Positions 42,829 to 53,944 of a stretch of 64,000 bases of DNA are shown one piece after another. Each line of letters opens with the position of its first letter. The first letter of the stretch is position 1. The notes below the pieces were generated by a model. That model saw only the letters and a list, made by a program, of their open reading frames with translations. It did not search any database and had not been told where the DNA came from. Made by a program: the position numbers and the translations under genes. The stretch is from contig VNKQ01000008.1 in NCBI GenBank assembly GCA_016508695.1, positions 1 to 64,000 of the forward strand, read 5' to 3'. The stretch is from Hyphodiscus hymeniophilus (lineage: Eukaryota > Ascomycota > Leotiomycetes > Helotiales > Hyphodiscaceae).

Positions 42829-45559
42829 ATGGTGAAGCTCTTTGAAAGTCTATTTTGTTCTTCCTTCAGCTTGTTAAAAATGTCGGCAACTGAAGCTGTA
42901 ATCAGAATAGGCTCAAGTGGACCTGACGCGAAGGAAATTCAGATGCAACAATACACAATTGACAATCTCGACAGGAGCGCACGAAGCACGACAGATCATG
43001 GCCTCTTCGTATCTGACCTAGATAACTGGCTTGCAGTGGGAAATGATAATCATGTTGGTAAGGACCCGGATGCCTACGCCACATGGCCTCCGCATATACA
43101 TATACAAAGTCGCTGGAGAGGCGACTAATTGTATCGTTTCAGGCCCAAGTCTTCTGGAAGACCACATTGCACGAGAGCGTATCAATTTCGATCATGAGCG
43201 AATTCCTGAGCGTGTAGTACATGCTCGCGGGGTGGGGGCGTTCGGTACTTTCACGCTGTTCGAGAGCGCTGAGGATGTCACGTGTGCAGGAATTCTTACA
43301 GATACAAGCCGGCAGACCCCACTCTTCGCTCGCTTCTCGACAGTTTTAGGTAGCAGGGGTAGTGCAGATACCGTCAGAGATGTGAGGGGCTTTGCCGTCA
43401 AGATGTATACCGAAGAGGGTGGGTATTCCGAAAATCATATCTTGCTCGCCTTTGACGGATATATAGGAAATTGGGACTTGGTTGGGAACAACATGCCGGT
43501 GTTTTTCGTTCAGGACGCTCTGAAATTTCCCGACATAAGTGAGTTTATAGTCTTGATATATCTCGGCAAAGATTCACGCTAAGGCCTTAACTTCATAGTC
43601 CATGCTGGTAAACCGGAGCCAAACACCGAAGTACCCCAGGCCCAGACCGCACACAACAACTTCTGGGATTTTCAATATCTGCATCCCGAGGCAACTCATA
43701 GTTCGTGGCTATCTTTCCTTACCTCATGATCTCCTCACTTGAGATATCCGTTCTGACAAGAAATAGTGTTTATGTGGGCAGTATCAGATCGGGCGATACC
43801 GCGGAGTCTCAGGATGATGCAAGGCTTCGGCGTCAACACGTATCGCCTGATCAACAAGGCAGGTATTGCTCATTTTGTGAAATTTCATTGGAAGCCGGAT
43901 CTTGGAGTGCATTCGTGCATTTGGGACGAGTATCTTAAGATAGGAGGTCAGGATCCTGACTTCCATCGTAAAGATTTGTATGAAGCAATCGAGAACGGCG
44001 TCTGTAAGCTTACCTCCTTCAATCCTCCTAAAGGGCTCTCCTCGCTGGATCTAACGTCTCCCGGCAGACCCTCGATGGAAACTTGGTATTCAAGTGCTTC
44101 CTGAAAGCAGGCAGGACGATTTTGACTTCGACATTCTGGATGCAACTAAACTTTGGCCAGAGGAAGAATGTGGCCCTATTAGATACATTGGACAAATGGA
44201 GCTGAACCGAAATGTGGATGACTATTTTGCACAGACCGAACAGATTGCGTTCTGCACTTCACATATCGTTCCCGGAATCGACTTCTCCAATGACCCATTG
44301 CTGCAAGGCCGCAATTTCAGTTATCTCGATACTCAGATAACTCGCCTGGGCGTCAATTTTCAAGGCAAGTCAGTTTTGCGTCCTTATGCATATAACTAAC
44401 GGACGATTACGAATAGATCTTCCGGTGAACCGTCCGGTATGTCCTGTAATGAACTTCCACCGAGATGGACAGGGCTCCCATAAAATCCAAAAAGGCTCCA
44501 TCAATTACTACCCCAATCGCTTCGATGCAGTACCTCCAAAATCAGTGACCGACGGCGGATTCCAGACTTATCCAGAAAGGTTTCAGGGCATCAAAGCGAG
44601 ATTGAAGAGCAAGAAGTTCAAGGAGCATATTAGTCAAGCTCAACTCTTCTACAACTCCCTTTCCGCTCACGAGCAAGCCCATGTTCAGTCCGCCTTAGGA
44701 TTCGAGCTGGACCATTGTGATGATCCAATTGTAAGGCAGAAGCATACTAAACATTAGCACCGTGCTGAATTCTTACAGGTATATGATCGCATTTGCCAGA
44801 GACTTAATGTATGTGTCTCTTTTGGGATACTCTTCTCCATTGCATTGACTAACGATCCTCCAGGAGATCGACTTCACGCTGGCTAAGGCAGTTGCAGAAC
44901 TCGTCGGTGCCCCCACACCCACCGAAGCGAGCCGTCCAAACCACGGCAGGTCGTCAGCAGCTCTAAGTCAGGTCTATTATATGCCATCAATACCGACCAT
45001 TGAGACGCGTCGAGTTGCAATTATAGTCGCTGAAGGGTTTGATTACGCAGACTTTAAGGCAATGCTCGATGCTCTCAAAAGCGCTCGTGCATTTCCATAC
45101 ATCATTGGACCCAGACGGTCCTTCATAAAAGCCCAAGGCAGTGACGCGTCTCAGGGAGTCAAGCCAGATCATCATCTCGAGGGCCTACGTTCTACGCTTG
45201 TCGATGCCATTTTCATACCCGGTGGTGAGCACACCGCCACTCTTCGCCAGAACGGGCGGGCTGTGCATTGGGTGCGCGAAGCTTTTGCACATTGCAAGGC
45301 TATTGCTGCGACGGGGTCTGCGGTCGAGCTCGTACACGACGCGTGTGGCCGTATCCAGCAGGTGATCTTATCGTCAACAGGTGTGGTAGAGTCATACGGT
45401 GTCATTTCGGGCTCTCATGTAGAGCCCGTGCAAGCTGGGACGGCTGTGCAGATTACGGAACGGTCTGGTGACTTTCTTGGAGAATTTTTCCACCAAATCG
45501 CCATGCATCGCTGTTATGCAAGGGAGACGGATGACCTACTGAAGTCACTAGCATATTAA
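42829..45559 (+). CDS. Large-subunit (HPII-type) catalase
   Basis: Heme catalase that breaks down hydrogen peroxide. Nine exons join in phase: 42829-43057, 43143-43418, 43467-43538, 43599-43700, 43767-44003, 44068-44364, 44417-44730, 44779-44808 and 44864-45559, giving 750 residues, typical of the large-subunit clade. Visible are the distal heme His in ERVVHARG (about residue 103), the Asn in GNWDLVGNNMPVFFVQD (about 176), and the proximal heme ligand Tyr in RNFSYLDTQITRLG (about 391). From about residue 565 there is a DJ-1/PfpI-like C-terminal domain (RRVAIIVAEGFD, 'FIPGGEHTATLR'), as in HPII. Intron 6 (44365-44416) begins with GC rather than GT. The start could instead be the ATG at 42,880 (733 residues), which has a better AAAATG context. 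No clear cleavable signal peptide is visible. Confidence 0.93.
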
Positions 45560-47328
45560 ATGTCATTAATATTGCACGTCGGAGTGGATAAATACTTGCT
45601 CAAGATAGACTCACCGCGCCTGTATACATCATGCTGTGGGGGATTAAATTGATATATACGGTATGTAAAGTAAGGTAACTTCGTGTTCTCGGCCAATTGT
45701 ATTGTAGAGCATTGCTGCCAATTTTTCCGGCCTATATTCCATGACTCTATCCTTTAGCATTGAGAGTGTGGTCGCATGGTTCATGATCTATCTATGCTAC
45801 TACAGAACCTAAACTTTGTGTTTCGTGCGAGAACTTTGGTGCTTTTCTGAACGGGAGGACCGCCCTCTGTTGGCCGGTGGCTGCTCCCGTCACGATGTAA
45901 CCAATATTATGCTCACGATGTCATGTCGTACATTGATCGGTTTGGTGATGTCTCTTGTAGGAGGCCTGCTCCTTTTATCCAGCAACCTTTCCTACTTGGT
46001 TTCGCCCTTTCATCGCTAGCATCCCGTTCCCACACGAGCTGTTGCCTCCGCTGGTATTACGCTGAAGGTGTTGGTTTCATTGACGACGTAGGAGACGGTA
46101 GGACTTTCTTGCAAAGGAAGCACAATCTGCTAGTTTTGTTGTTTTGAGTCGTGCGCAAGGAGCAATGTTGAGGTGAACATTATTCTCCGGAGCATTTCTC
46201 GGCATCGATGTGCTGTACTGTCTGCTAATCAATTGATCTAACATGGCGACAAGCAGTTGAACCGAGGACTGTGCAATTGCAGGAGACGTGACTTGAAGCC
46301 CTCTGTGTTAAAAGTATCTGAAGAGCCTATATGAAGCACGCGCAAAGCAAATTGACGCCCACCGTTTCCCAGAGACAGATATCCGGCTGTAAATGCAGAC
46401 TATGTAGACTTGTAATGTCCACTTCCCAGCTTGTGATGCAATTGCTTCAACTCATTATTTGCGCTATGGCAATCGGCGTGGCGATTGACAGGATTGAGTG
46501 CGGAGGACCAGTTTTAACATTTTTGTATTTGCGTTGACTCCTGATAAAAATCCGAAATATGCTTTCTTTGTTTTCATTAATCTTCGCTGTGAGCAATGAA
46601 GGTCGCAAACCATACCCATTGATTGGAACTCTCGATCAATCTACATACTACTGCCGACAGAGTATTTCGATTCAAATTTCACAAGATTCCACGAAATCTC
46701 CTCACTGGCGGCTCAGGCAGAGCAGGTTATTACTGTATATCGGACTTGCTGCATCAAGGACACCAAATTCTCAATGGAGACTGCAATATGCTCTCCATGC
46801 AGATGCCGGCACTATCTTAACTGACCTGACCTCCGAGACGGAAGTTTATCGAGCTTTCAAATCACATTTCTACTGCAGCCTTCGCTCTCGGCAGGGGCGA
46901 GTGCCCTGGAAGATTCACATATGCACAACGAATGGCTCCTAGAAGACTCTATATCGTTAGCTACTGCTGTTTGGTTGCTGGACGATCCATTACAGTTGAT
47001 GCCAAGATCCCTGTGGCGTTATTTCAAACACATGACTTATTCTTTCCTCTTACAACAGTCCCAAGGAGGAATCATCACGATCTTAGCGTTATCGGTAGTG
47101 CTTCCGTGGGGTCCCGTTATTGCCGTAACGGAGCCTCCAAAGTAGGAATGTTCGACGACGATTGTTCGTGTGCATGGATAGCTTACCTAGGCACGCGATT
47201 GGCTTGCAAGCTAGAGACTGCGTTCGTCATTACTTCTCGCAGGAATGCAGATATGCTCAATTGAATCTCTGGATTCATTCTCGACTTATTCTCCTAGACT
47301 CTCGTTAATTCGGTGTGAGGTCTTTACA
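45560..47328. other. Intergenic, no gene recognised
   Basis: About 1.8 kb of normal composition between the catalase and the phosphatase. Several open frames of 60-127 codons exist on the plus strand (for example 46,559-46,942), but none shows a conserved motif, coherent splice pattern or sensible composition. It may hold the catalase 3' UTR, the PHO13 promoter, a non-coding RNA or a decayed gene; I cannot decide. Confidence 0.45.
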
Positions 47329-48407
47329 ATGTCAAATGTTCCATGCTTGACAGGCTCTGCCACAGACATCAAGGCATTCCTCCATCAATATGACGTGAGT
47401 CCAAGCTGATCTTAAGTTCCTGTCCGTAGATTCTGACCATATTGAACCCCCAGACCCTTCTACTCGATTGTGATGGTAGGTACCACGGGGCAAGTGCTGC
47501 TTCGTCCCATCGCCTAGGCTAACGACACGAAGGAGTTATTTGGTCCGGAAACCAAGTTTTGCCTGGAGTCGTTGACACAATTGAGTATTTGAAAAGCGAA
47601 GGTTGTCGCCTCAGTGCAACTCTTTGTGCTCGATAGTTCTGACAGAAAGCAGGCAAGCAGGTCATTTTCGTCACGAACAATTCCACCAAGTCGCGTGGCG
47701 ATCACCGGCAGCATTTTCAGACTCTGGGCATTCCATGTCTTGAGAACCAGATATTCACTTCGGCCTACAGCACGGCTGTGTACATCTCGCAGATTCTGAG
47801 ACCTCCTCCTCCGCGAAACAAGGTGTTCGTGCTTGGAGAAGAGGGTATAGAGGCCGAACTGGCCGCCGAGGGCATCGAGTACATCGGTGGCAGTGATGTA
47901 GCCTTTCAGAAGGACATGAGATCAAGTGACTTCAGCACTATCGCGAGCGGGGAAGCGATCGATGACAGGATTGGAGTTGTGGTGGTGGGGATGGATATGA
48001 AAGTCAATTACCTAAAGCTCTGTCACGCAGCCCACTATATCCAGCGTGGGGCAGTCTTTCTGGCAACGAACACAGACTCCACATATCCTACGCATGGAAC
48101 TGTCTTCCCTGGTGCGGGATGCATCAGCGCGGCCTTGACTCCGATGGTAAGGCAGCAACCACTCTCACTCGGAAAGCCGAGCAAGGCCATGATTACGGCC
48201 ATTCAGAGCCAGTACAGTCTGAACTTGAAAAGGACATGTATAATTGGTGATCGATTAGATACTGATATTCGGCTGGGTATTGATGGTGGGCTCGGTGGCA
48301 CCCTGCTGGTATTATCAGGTGTTTCGAAGAGAGAAGATCTCGAGGCTGCTGACTCGATCAGTTTACCAGGCGCATATATAGGAAAACTAGCGGATCTGCT
48401 CCTTTGA
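47329..48407 (+). CDS. PHO13: PHO13-type HAD phosphatase (phosphoglycolate / 4-nitrophenyl phosphatase)
   Basis: HAD-superfamily class IIA phosphatase. Enzymes of this group remove 2-phosphoglycolate and toxic side products of glycolysis such as 2-phospholactate and 4-phosphoerythronate. Four exons (47329-47394, 47454-47475, 47533-47601, 47653-48407) with introns of 51-59 bp give 303 residues, close to yeast Pho13. Motif I is LLLDCDGVIWSG with nucleophile Asp27 and Asp29; motif II is VIFVTNNSTKSRG near 56-67; the motif III lysine is in LSLGKPSK (about 227); motif IV is IIGDRLDTDI near 250-258. All catalytic positions are present. The second exon is only 22 bp and carries the nucleophile. It shares strand with the catalase upstream but is too far away for joint transcription. 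Confidence 0.93.
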
Positions 48408-48776
48408 GAGGGGAGTTGTCACGCGCAGATTGATACAATCTCCTCTCCCAACTCTATACAAGTAGTGCTACTTTCAAGAGCTACAAAAGTTTAGAGGAAA
48501 GGACTGCAACTCCTGGACAGTTTGATTGTTCCATGAATCTTTTGAAGCTATTGCCAACTAATGTATTCCGCACCTCATCTTGCGGCCAATTCTTATCTGC
48601 CTACTTGTTCGCCCTGCTACGTTTTGCGTCCTCCATCTCTTTCAATTCTAACTTCCTTATCCTTGGCGTCTCCTCTTCCTCCTTATCGCCTCTCGCTCGT
48701 TCAACCGCCTCTCGCTCAACTGTCCGAGACATCAGTAACTCATAACAATCATTACAGAAGCGGGCACGAGGGTTAC

Positions 48777-49067
48777 TCACGTCTGATATGTCTTTGCATT
48801 GCATCGTCCAGTCTTCGTGCCCGAGTTTGGTGCCAGAACAAGGAAGGCAGAGACTCCCAAAAGAGCGCCAAACGTTAGGAGCCTTATGACAAATGCTGTT
48901 AGCAATGTAAAGAACGAGAAACGTCCTGTATCAGAGGAAAGACAATCATACAACACCGTGGGTCGCATAATTCCTCGTACATTGCGAGGGCCAGCCTCAG
49001 GAGCAGTCTCGGGCACACCACATGCTCGATCCACTTCTTCTGGACGATAAGGTTCTTTCTCTGTCAC
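48777..49067 (-). CDS. Doubtful small single-pass membrane protein
   Basis: A 96-codon open frame whose only clear feature is a hydrophobic stretch (FSFFTLLTAFVIRLLTFGAL and onward, about residues 50-79). Its first codon is GTG, so a true start would be the ATG of 'IMRPTVLYD' (residue 34) or lie in an unseen upstream exon. A donor-like gtgagt sits at the last codons. Downstream on the same strand, 48,601-48,804 has a second open frame with Cys residues (FCNDCYELL) and a charged coiled-coil-like tail (GDKEEEETPRIRKLELKEME), which could be a second exon, though no phase-consistent join was found. Function unknown. Confidence 0.28.
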   Translation of the reverse strand: MTEKEPYRPEEVDRACGVPETAPEAGPRNVRGIMRPTVLYDCLSSDTGRFSFFTLLTAFVIRLLTFGALLGVSAFLVLAPNSGTKTGRCNAKTYQT

Positions 49068-49182
49068 GAAGCATCTGGCCCGTGGTTACGATGTAACGCT
49101 CTGAAGGGATCGCGGAAAGTTTGCGACAATCAAGCGCCTGTATGAGGTGAAAGGATGAAGGAACATGGCGCCTAAATGTCAA

Positions 49183-49760
49183 TTGATGACTTTGGTTATA
49201 TTTGAACGCAGCGTCTTTCTAAAAGTATAATCTCGTCATCGGTGACTTAATGAAGAAAAGCATTACTCGTATACAAGGGGGTTATTATGCCCATCAACGT
49301 TGCGAAGAAGCTGGTGGAAGGGTCAAGACCAGATGACGTCATTAACATGATCTAACTTATAAGAAACCGAGAGCTCGGTTATTTGAGATGCGGAGTGTCC
49401 GGGAACGCTATTCCAAATCCAGACTGTCCCGTAGCCCATAAAATGGTTCACCGAGGTGGCAAACCTGGAGCAAAGTAACCGGACCAGATCGGGATGCTTT
49501 CGTTCCGTTTTCGGAACGCACATTTCTGTTTGTGTGGAAGCGCTACGGCTGCACACCTCGAAATTGGCCCAGTTCGCTGGGGAGGGGCGATTACCAAGAA
49601 GTTCTCGGCCAAGAAACTAGAACTAGAGCGAGGCGGGATGCCGTAGGCGACTTGGTATGGTAGTAATAGGAGCTCATGTATTAGATCCAGGGCCCAACCT
49701 CCACTGATTCTCGTCCATCATATTTCGTCGTTACATCGTTCTAACACCCTTGGTGACATT
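49183..49760. other. Intergenic upstream of the DNA glycosylase
   Basis: No recognised gene. A 77-codon minus-strand open frame (49,323-49,556) has no motif. The segment presumably holds the glycosylase promoter. Confidence 0.45.
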
Positions 49761-50600
49761 ATGGCTGGCCTCATACAGAAGTCTGCGGTAAACCGAACGA
49801 CTTCTACTCAGCGCGTCACTCGCTCGATGTCATCGTCACGTCAACAACATTGTACCAGGCGGTCTGTCTCGAACCACATATCAGCAACGGATGACGGGCC
49901 TCGTATACGGAAGTCAGTACGTCCCACAGGCCTGAATCACCGTCAACGTCGCCCACAGAGCCGGCACGTGTTTCCTAGCACGCACGCCTTGACCTTCGGC
50001 CTCATCCAGGAGCGCATCGCTGACAATCTATACCACCTCGTCCTACAAGCCATGCTATGGAACCAGACCTCTGGCCTGCAAGCGCGACCTGTTTTCTTCT
50101 CCCTAATCCAGAAGTATCCCGATGTCCATCATCTTGCTGCTGCTGCACTACCCGATCTCACTGCGCTGCTCTTCCCGCTCGGTCTGCAGAACGTGCGTGC
50201 GAAGAGATGCGTCGCGCTTGCGAAGCGATGGATCGAGTGCCCGCCGGCTAGGGAGTATAAATACGTCCGGAAAGGCTACCCAGCACGTGCGTACGAGGAC
50301 GACAACGGCTTTGAGATCGCGCACTTGCCAGGGGTAGGGCCGTATGCCCTGGATAGTTTCCGGATATTCCACCGCGACTTGATGAGGGGGTTGGCAGAGG
50401 ATTGGGTGGGAACTGGGGCCAAAACGGAGGGCTTCGAGCCCGAGTGGAAGAAAGTGCTGCCGCTAGATAAGGAGCTACGTGCATACTTGAGATGGAGGTG
50501 GTTGATGGAAGGCGTGCTGTGGGATGAGGAGACTGGGCGACGCGTGCCGGTCGCCAACAAAGCAAAGATGGAGGGAGCAGACAGAAGCAAACCATTTTAG
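49761..50600 (+). CDS. MBD4-like HhH-GPD DNA glycosylase
   Basis: Intronless, 279 residues. The catalytic region resembles the glycosylase domain of MBD4 / fungal thymine-DNA glycosylases, which remove T or U mispaired with G. Landmarks are LYHLVLQAMLWNQTSGLQAR (residues 90-109), LGLQNVRAKRCVALAKRWI near 140-158, and the helix-hairpin-helix LPGVGPYALDSFRIF (189-203) with the catalytic Asp at 198 in the position expected for MBD4. Residues 1-70 are basic, Ser/Arg-rich and probably disordered, with KSVRP- and RQRRPQSR-type stretches that could serve nuclear import. No methyl-CpG-binding domain and no Cys4 iron-sulfur loop are present. Repair of deaminated cytosine is the expected role. Confidence 0.88.
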   Translation: MAGLIQKSAVNRTTSTQRVTRSMSSSRQQHCTRRSVSNHISATDDGPRIRKSVRPTGLNHRQRRPQSRHVFPSTHALTFGLIQERIADNLYHLVLQAMLWNQTSGLQARPVFFSLIQKYPDVHHLAAAALPDLTALLFPLGLQNVRAKRCVALAKRWIECPPAREYKYVRKGYPARAYEDDNGFEIAHLPGVGPYALDSFRIFHRDLMRGLAEDWVGTGAKTEGFEPEWKKVLPLDKELRAYLRWRWLMEGVLWDEETGRRVPVANKAKMEGADRSKPF

Positions 50601-51530
50601 TCGCAGCTATATCAAGTGACGTAGGCTGGTACTTGTGTATATTTACGAACAAGTTGGGCAACAAGGCTTATGGATCTTGGAGTCACGAGCAACGTTGCCA
50701 CAACTTCACCCCTCGATCTCATGACATTGTACTGCAGGACCTGTAGCTTTTGCCTGCTCCATTGGGACTTGAGTAGAGAGTCCGTTGCGGAGGGCTCTAG
50801 TGCTCGTCTTGAGAGCACATGTGGCCTCCGCGGACTCTGGCTGCTCTCAACCATGACCGTATCCTCATTTTCGTCTCGCGTGCTGTCCCCCCGATTCCCG
50901 CACAGACTCTTTTGGGAGCCCTGCTTTAGTAATGGCGATTAAGTAATCGATAGTAGTCCGATGGAGGTAACGTTCGGCCTGGCCATTTGGCTTCTGTTCA
51001 TCATTGCCACCGATTCCCCTGGTGGTACATTAAAGTCGACGCGTTCACCGTCACCTTCGCTCTGAGTTAGGCTATATTATCGTGGCTAGATAATTCTCAC
51101 TTTCCGGCACCCTCCTCGACTTAACTTTTGATTCCAATCCTTGACTGAGACTTCCTCGATCTTTTTCTGCGACCTTTACTGTTGCCATATCTTTGCCTCT
51201 GAAACATGCGCGGCCGTTGGATGATACCGATTTTGGGGTAACAAGTTGTTCCGATTGCCCCATTTTCCTGGCTTCAGCACATCCTTTGTTTCTAAGCTCA
51301 TCAAGTGCACAGGAGTGCCAGCTTGTGGCCCACACGAAGCATTCGAATACCATCAACGGAACAAATGAGAAGATTAAAAAGATCGGTTATAAGAGGATGA
51401 ATTGTCGATAAGACCGGATTTACTGTTCAAACAGAGGTCCAAGTACGGATCATATCTACCCGGTACAGAAAACAGGAAACATTGTCGGAAATTGCAAAGA
51501 CTTGATCAAGGAAGAGCCGAAGGCCAAGGA

Positions 51531-51594
<64 letters not shown>

Positions 51595-51709
51595 TTTCTT
51601 TGCAGCTCAACTCAAAGGCATCTCGAAGGAATCTCGTTGGCACTTTTGTACCGCCCAATATACTTCTTCTCATTAGTTTAAGCCTGAGCTCTTCGAGGTA
51701 CGCCAAAAA
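50601..51709. other. Intergenic, no gene recognised
   Basis: About 1.1 kb between convergent genes (glycosylase + and CDF -). It holds the compound microsatellite at 51,531-51,592. Open frames here (for example the minus-strand frame 51,072-51,356) show no motif. It probably contains both 3' UTRs. Confidence 0.5.
51531..51592. repeat. Compound microsatellite (CT)13(GT)18
   Basis: Thirteen perfect CT units (51,531-51,556) run directly into eighteen perfect GT units (51,557-51,592), with no interruption. Such perfect runs are usually length-variable between strains. It lies in the 3' flank of the CDF gene, not in a coding exon. Confidence 0.97.
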
Positions 51710-53245
51710 TCAACCGGATCCTGCAGCATGGCCTCGAAGGCCAAGCGCGCTGTAGTCCACAGTGACGAAACTTCTATCCACTTCCGCGAGGCCTTTCAAG
51801 CAAATCAGCGATAACTATGGTACGCAAACATATTTATGGAATACCTTCAAAACAGTACTGCATGGTTTGAGAAACATCGTGGGCTCTGGGTAGAGAAGTA
51901 CTTTCATCTAGCGTGATATCCACCTCAACCATTATACCATCACCAGCGTGGTACGCTGTCATCGATTTATATGAATCGACAACAGGAGAAAAGCGCCAGG
52001 CAAGATACATCAATTTCTTCTCCATTTCAATTGGTACCGCGGTCCCGGTCAGTCTTATTATAGTGGAAAGTGAAGTATTGGCCCAATCGTAGATGACAAA
52101 GAGTGACAGGATCGCCGCTCCTAGAGGGTCTAGATACCAAATATCAAAATGGCGTCCAATAAGAGGAAATAAGAGAGTTGCCGTATTGAAGTATACATCC
52201 GTCTTACAGTCTGGGAAATATATCAGCGTCAGACTTCGGGTGGGGTTTATCGAGTACGGAAGTATTGACCTTGTACCAAAGCTTGTACCTGAGAATTCTT
52301 GACTTGAAAATAGAGAAGGCCAACCAATCCTTTTATGACAACGTTTCCAGCCATAGCCCCGATAGCGACTGGCGGTAAAATGAGAGTTTCATGACTACCG
52401 GATGGAAGGAGTTTGCCGACGGACTCTTGTAAAATCTGCAGAAATGATATAACCATGAGGATTGAGAACACTAAATTACCCAGAGGCTCCAGACGTCGAC
52501 GGCCAACAGGGAATCTTAAGTTCAGACTCTTTCTCTTCCTACGGGCTAGCTGACTTGTTATCCAGATAATCATGGTACACAAAAGGTCCAGCGCCGAGTC
52601 TGTAAGGGAAGCAATCAAGGAGAGAGATTGGGTTGATGTAACTGCGATTATTTTCGCAACCAAAAGAAGAACATTTACTGATACATTGACCTTATGCACA
52701 TCTCAGTCTAGCAGAGGGTCGGGGAGATGAATACAACTCACATTCAAGGCCGTCCGCGCTGTTCGATTGCTCTTCACTCTCTTCTCCCGCTCCTCAGTGG
52801 GCAGAAAAGCCTCCAGATCATCACCTGTGAGTTTGAGTGGCGTGTTGCTATCCACAATTCCATCATGATCTGCATCTGGATTTGTGCTATCAACCACATC
52901 ATCTGCTAGGGACCAAACGAGGCTATCGACTTCAGCCCAATCGTTCAGTTTCTGGTTTTGCGCTTCATAGTATGCCCGAACGTTCCTATTCTTAATGGCC
53001 TTGAGCTCGCTGTCACTCTTTCGATATTTCTCGACGTTGAAATCCTTCACTCCTGCAAGGATCCTATCCTTCAATTCTTGTCGCCTCTGCTCCGCTGCTG
53101 CCATCAAGATATCGTCCTTGAAGCCGTATCTTCCTGCAAACCACGTCCGTCTGGGATGACTCGAACCGGTGCCGCTCAAAGTATCCCGACGATCTGCAGT
53201 GCTGGCACGAGATGCCCCAAGGCTCCTTTGACGCTGTACGACCAT
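51710..53245 (-). CDS. Mn-type cation diffusion facilitator (CDF/MTP) transporter
   Basis: Proton-coupled divalent-metal exporter, probably for manganese. Four exons (53245-52742, 52690-52270, 52210-51845, 51792-51710) with introns of 51, 59 and 52 bp give 457 residues. The transport domain begins near 165 (VNVSVNVLLLVAKIIAV). Both metal-site motifs are DxxxD: SLTDSALDLL (Asp199, Asp203) and QDCKTDVYFN (Asp309, Asp313), the pattern of the Mn subgroup; Zn transporters have HxxxD. The cytosolic C-terminal domain contains GDGIMVEVDITLDEST and ends near 'VDRSFVTVDYS'. The roughly 160-residue N-terminal tail includes an EF-hand-like NPDADHDGIVDSN (Asp124, 126, 128), which lacks the usual last acidic residue. 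The ATG at 53,245 is the first in frame. Confidence 0.9.
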
Positions 53246-53944
53246 GGTGTATATGCAATGGTTAACGATGAATCTTAGTCGAACCGAGAGTCACAGCGGT
53301 AACCTATGTAAAATCCTAGAAGATCGCGGTTGTACGATTTAACCTTATTAGGTGGTGAACAAGGGTCCTTCTGTATGACGGAGATATAATCACCATACTT
53401 GATTCACCTTGGCAAGATCCTTACGAGCAGTGTAATGAGATGACGCAGCGAGTCCTTACTGACTAAGGAACTAAGTATGTCCTATTAGTTGTCCTTCCGG
53501 ACAGCATAAAACCCCTGTGCGATACCCGGAATACCCGAAACATCCGATAGACTTGCCGGTGACTGCCGCTTCCGCGATACCTGACATTGGACGACGCTCA
53601 CAGATTGCGCTTAATTCTTGCTTCCGATACCTCGGAGTCATGCCCTACGGGAGTAGGGTCTTAGTCGCGTGCCCTCGGTCCATTCTGTGGCGCTTGACAA
53701 GCATGTAACTTTGGTTGAACATTGATTACGTGGATTGGAAGTGATTATCACATAACCTTGCATCGTACTTGATGTAAGTTGATCTATTTCAAGGAATAGC
53801 AAGCTAAGAACGACATGAACCGTTATTAACTATAGCGAAAACTCTAATTCATGAAATAATGAATCCACTGTCTACGAGGATCCCATATCTAGCCTCCCAC
53901 AAAGGAGCGCAAAGGCGTCTGATGGCGGACTCCGGCAGGAAGAA
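53246..53944. other. Intergenic, CDF promoter and pyrophosphatase 3' flank
   Basis: About 700 bp with no recognised gene. The left part should contain the CDF promoter. The right end includes the former coding tail of the pyrophosphatase gene if its stop codon is a late mutation (see that entry). Confidence 0.5.

Noticed and set aside
45560..47328. Multi-exon gene between catalase and PHO13
   Set aside because: Several plus-strand open frames exist but no phase-consistent join or conserved motif was found.
51402..51755. Open frame spanning the CT/GT microsatellite
   Set aside because: It would encode long Leu-Ser and Cys-Val dipeptide runs; the frame exists because dinucleotide repeats contain no stops.
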